Assembly (NCBI GenBank): GCA_017997855.1
Contig: JAGOEF010000074.1
Location: 1 to 7,392, forward strand
DNA length: 7,392 nt
DNA from: Bacteroidales bacterium
GTDB lineage: Bacteria; Bacteroidota; Bacteroidia; Bacteroidales; ML635J-15
Direction: 5' to 3'
Shown piece by piece: positions 6,268 through 7,392 of this stretch; position 1 is the stretch's first letter, and each line of letters begins with the position of its first letter. Below the pieces are notes generated by a model. The model was given only the letters and a program-made list of their open reading frames with translations. It was not told the DNA's origin and ran no database searches. A program made the translations under genes and the position numbers.

Positions 6268-6518
6268 TAATTTTGTTATTCCGGCTTACCAAACCTATTG
6301 AATGCAAGCCACCATTCATAATATTTCGCAACACCATACCAAAATCAAAACTATGAGGTAAATTTACACCATTAATTCGTGTGCTTGAAGCAATAAGTAA
6401 TGAATACTGTGGATATTGATTGTGGTTTTACACGATGTAATAAGTAAACAATTGAAGTGTGTCAGGTAAAGTAACAATCAGAAAATGAATGGATAATGAA
6501 CCCAAATTTGTAAGACCC
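6258..6518. other. Divergent intergenic region between sigma factor and lipoprotein gene
   Basis: No coding region is supported here. The stretch is AT-rich and holds three copies of CACCATT followed by one base and AT (at 6262, 6310 and 6367), a perfect 10-bp palindrome GTAAATTTAC (6358-6367), and two related blocks containing TTTACAC(C/G)AT and AATAAGTAA (6363-6400 and 6427-6447). It must contain the control signals of both divergent genes. For the plus-strand lipoprotein gene I see only a one-mismatch box, CAAATTTG (6503-6510), nine bases before its ATG. Confidence 0.6.
6290..6297 (-). promoter_or_regulatory. Second candidate -7 box upstream of the sigma factor
   Basis: The minus strand reads TAGGTTTG, an exact TAnnTTTG match about 72 bases before ATG 6218. 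Transcription from here would carry the 6248-6267 palindrome in its leader. As for the nearer box, no convincing -33 element is present, so only one of the two may be real. Confidence 0.35.
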
Positions 6519-6905
6519 ATGAAAACCGCCCTCCAACCATCCTTCATCCTTGTTATTGTCGCTTTTATGTATATGGCATCGGGCTGTTCACAAAAGCCTG
6601 ATTTCGCAAAAGACTGCGACATGTGCGAGAAAGTAAGCCAGAAAGAAGTTGCATACTGTTTGAATGATTTTGTCTATAACGACATAACCAATCACATTTC
6701 GACCGAAGCCCAAAATGAACTCCTGAAAGAAAAAGAAACATTGCGGCATGGGCATAAGTTCATCGAATGCGGTTGTCGTAACGATATAGTAGTGTATCAC
6801 CTGTGGTGCGCCAATAACGAAACCTTCGACTTGGAAGTCACCCCACGCGACAGCAATCAGTTTACCATTACCGGATTCCGGGCTTCAGAATTTGCGCATC
6901 CATAA
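6519..6905 (+). CDS. Small cysteine-rich lipoprotein of unknown function
   Basis: A 128-residue protein that I do not recognise. Its start MKTALQPSFILVIVAFMYMA runs into SGC, a lipobox (A-S-G-C) with Cys23 as the lipidation site, so it is probably an envelope lipoprotein. An in-frame ATG at 6489 would add ten polar residues ahead of the signal peptide, so ATG 6519 is preferred. The mature part is mostly polar and carries six further cysteines: Cys33 and Cys36 (CDMC), Cys47, Cys84 and Cys86 (CGC), and Cys97. They could form three disulfides or bind a metal. The tail is beta-like (ETFDLEVTPRDSNQFTITGF). It is the only plus-strand gene, divergent from the sigma factor, and stands alone with a hairpin 35 bases after its stop. 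A functional link to the sigma operon is possible through the shared intergenic region but is not shown. Confidence 0.75.
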   Translation: MKTALQPSFILVIVAFMYMASGCSQKPDFAKDCDMCEKVSQKEVAYCLNDFVYNDITNHISTEAQNELLKEKETLRHGHKFIECGCRNDIVVYHLWCANNETFDLEVTPRDSNQFTITGFRASEFAHP

Positions 6906-6939
6906 ATCTTTGCTGTCCCTGCATCCCAACCTCATTCGT

Positions 6940-6956
6940 AAAGAGGTCGCCTCTTT
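6940..6956 (+). terminator. Hairpin downstream of the lipoprotein gene, probable weak terminator
   Basis: AAAGAGG and CCTCTTT form a perfect 7-bp stem with a three-base TCG loop, 35 bases after the stop codon. The following bases (CTCTCC) are pyrimidine-rich but lack a proper T run, so termination efficiency is uncertain. Confidence 0.45.
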
Positions 6957-7038
6957 CTCTCCAGCCTAGTCACTCACAGAGGAATCGGATGCAAACATAT
7001 TCCCTAATTCCATTGTAAAAAAGCTTTCCCCACAATTA

Positions 7039-7068
7039 GCTCCGAGTCCCGTGCCGATGACTCAGAGC
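7039..7068. repeat. Hairpin-forming inverted repeat with an alternative fold
   Basis: GCTCCGAGTC (7039-7048) and GACTCAGAGC (7059-7068) are complementary at nine of ten positions around a 10-base centre. A competing pairing joins TCCCG (7047-7051) with CGGGA (7068-7072), and CACAAT (7031-7036) with ATTGTG (7084-7089), both on a shared centre near 7060. It is GC-rich compared with its AT-rich flanks, as expected for a small mobile palindromic unit. No T run follows on either strand, so a terminator is unlikely. Confidence 0.6.
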
Positions 7069-7129
7069 GGGAGTGAAGTTTACATTGTGCTTGTCGAAAT
7101 GTCAATGCCAATTGAACACCTTAAATCAA

Positions 7130-7216
7130 TTTGCATCTTGGCGCCTTTGCGTCTTGGCGAGAAACCATATTCTTCTTCGAGCCTGCGAGAAGAACCTTTG
7201 CGCCTTAACGTGAAAC
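7130..7216. repeat. Composite TTTGCG intergenic repeat with central hairpin
   Basis: Three related units occur: TTTGCATCTTGGCG (7130-7143), then a 22-base unit at 7144-7165, and its second copy at 7195-7216 (18 of 22 bases identical; both begin CCTTTGCG and end GAAAC). Between the two full copies lies a hairpin: TTCTTCTTCG (7170-7179) pairs with CGAGAAGAA (7186-7194), with one bulged T and a six-base loop. An exact 8-base inverted pair, ATGCCAAT (7105-7112) and ATTGGCAT (7253-7260), surrounds the whole on the same centre. Similar CTTTGCG/CTTGGCG repeats are, to my recollection, dispersed in many Bacteroidota genomes. Confidence 0.7.
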
Positions 7217-7261
7217 AAAACCCATTGATTCTGCAAGAAATCCACTCTATGCATTGGCATG

Positions 7262-7295
7262 AAAAAACCCACCAAGCCTTCGGGAAAAGCTTCCC
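7262..7295 (-). terminator. Weak candidate terminator for the gene entering from the right edge
   Basis: On the minus strand, GGGAAGCTTTTCCC (7295-7282) can form a 5-bp stem, followed 14 bases later by six T (7267-7262). The spacing is longer than in a standard intrinsic terminator, so the call is weak. It is placed about 30 bases after the stop of the partial right-edge gene. Confidence 0.25.
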
Positions 7296-7323
7296 CAACG
7301 CATCATCCAAATAAAAAATCTGA

Positions 7324-7392
7324 TTATTCCACCATTACCCACAAGGCCTGATTGCCCGTGCTGGTTTTCAGTTGCTGCAATTCAGCATTGGC
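7324..7392 (-). CDS. C-terminal fragment of an unidentified protein (5' part outside window)
   Basis: The frame entering from the right edge on the minus strand gives 22 residues before TAA at 7326-7324, beginning ANAELQQLK and ending TGNQALWVMVE. The composition (a charged helix-like start, then a hydrophobic strand and a terminal Glu) looks like a real protein end. The following sequence turns AT-rich immediately after the stop. The fragment is too short to assign to a family or to exclude a chance open frame. Confidence 0.5.
   Translation of the reverse strand, partial: ANAELQQLKTSTGNQALWVMVE

Larger units (their letters stand above)
6906..7323. other. Non-coding, repeat-rich intergenic region
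   Basis: About 420 bases without a credible gene. The open frames here lack family resemblance and run through repeats. The region contains, in order, the 6940-6956 hairpin, an imperfect direct repeat AAAAGCTT(T)CCCCA at 7019-7032 that recurs at 7285-7297, a hairpin at 7039-7068, and a composite TTTGCG repeat (7105-7260). It looks like a landing zone for short dispersed elements between convergent transcription units. Confidence 0.7.

Noticed and set aside
7130..7216. Possible CRISPR array in the TTTGCG repeats
   Set aside because: Only two full copies with 18 of 22 identical bases, and a single spacer that is itself a hairpin. No cas genes are nearby.
7080..7310. A 76-codon minus-strand open frame (and its plus-strand counterpart at 7051-7314) in the intergenic region
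   Set aside because: Both run straight through the TTTGCG repeat; the peptide repeats a translated form of that DNA repeat (RRKG, SPRRKGAK), a known source of spurious gene calls.

Overview
This window looks like chromosomal DNA from a member of the Bacteroidota (Bacteroidetes). The reasons are a protein with a C-terminal type IX secretion sorting domain and SprB-like repeats, a MeaB/ArgK-type GTPase, a Bacteroidota-style ADP-heptose epimerase, an ECF sigma factor of the kind abundant in that phylum, and several TAnnTTTG boxes matching the phylum's -7 promoter element. Shine-Dalgarno sequences are not obvious. I cannot name a genus.

Layout. Seven genes and one gene fragment lie on the minus strand; one gene is on the plus strand. 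Reading in the minus direction from about 6218, the first group is: an ECF sigma factor (6218-5610), an overlapping single-pass membrane protein that is probably its regulator (5629-5033), an outer-membrane beta-barrel protein three bases further on (5029-4094), and, after a 73-base gap, a secreted SprB-repeat protein with a type IX sorting tail (4020-2608). A strong intrinsic terminator ends this group (2551-2586). The second group begins with a -7-like box (2471-2478): hldD (2452-1487), meaB (1484-366) two bases later, and a prolyl-tRNA editing-domain protein (361 to the window edge) that uses a non-ATG start five bases after the meaB stop.

On the right, a small cysteine-rich lipoprotein gene (6519-6905) is divergent from the sigma factor. 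The roughly 300 bases between them hold short repeats and an imperfect palindrome. Downstream of the lipoprotein, 6906-7323 is non-coding and rich in structure: a terminator-like hairpin, a second hairpin with an alternative fold, and a composite repeat of TTTGCG units around a hairpin. The last 69 bases are probably the 3' end of another minus-strand gene.

Functional reading. The first group reads as an envelope-linked regulatory cassette: sigma factor, inner-membrane partner, outer-membrane barrel, exported adhesin-like product. Supporting this, the periplasmic tail of the membrane protein and the N-terminus of the barrel both carry D-T-(V/I) motifs at a six-residue period. No member of this cassette can be named precisely, so the signalling link is inference. 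The second group is housekeeping: LPS heptose supply, maturation of B12-dependent methylmalonyl-CoA mutase, and tRNA proofreading. No tRNA, rRNA, CRISPR array, transposase or phage gene was seen.
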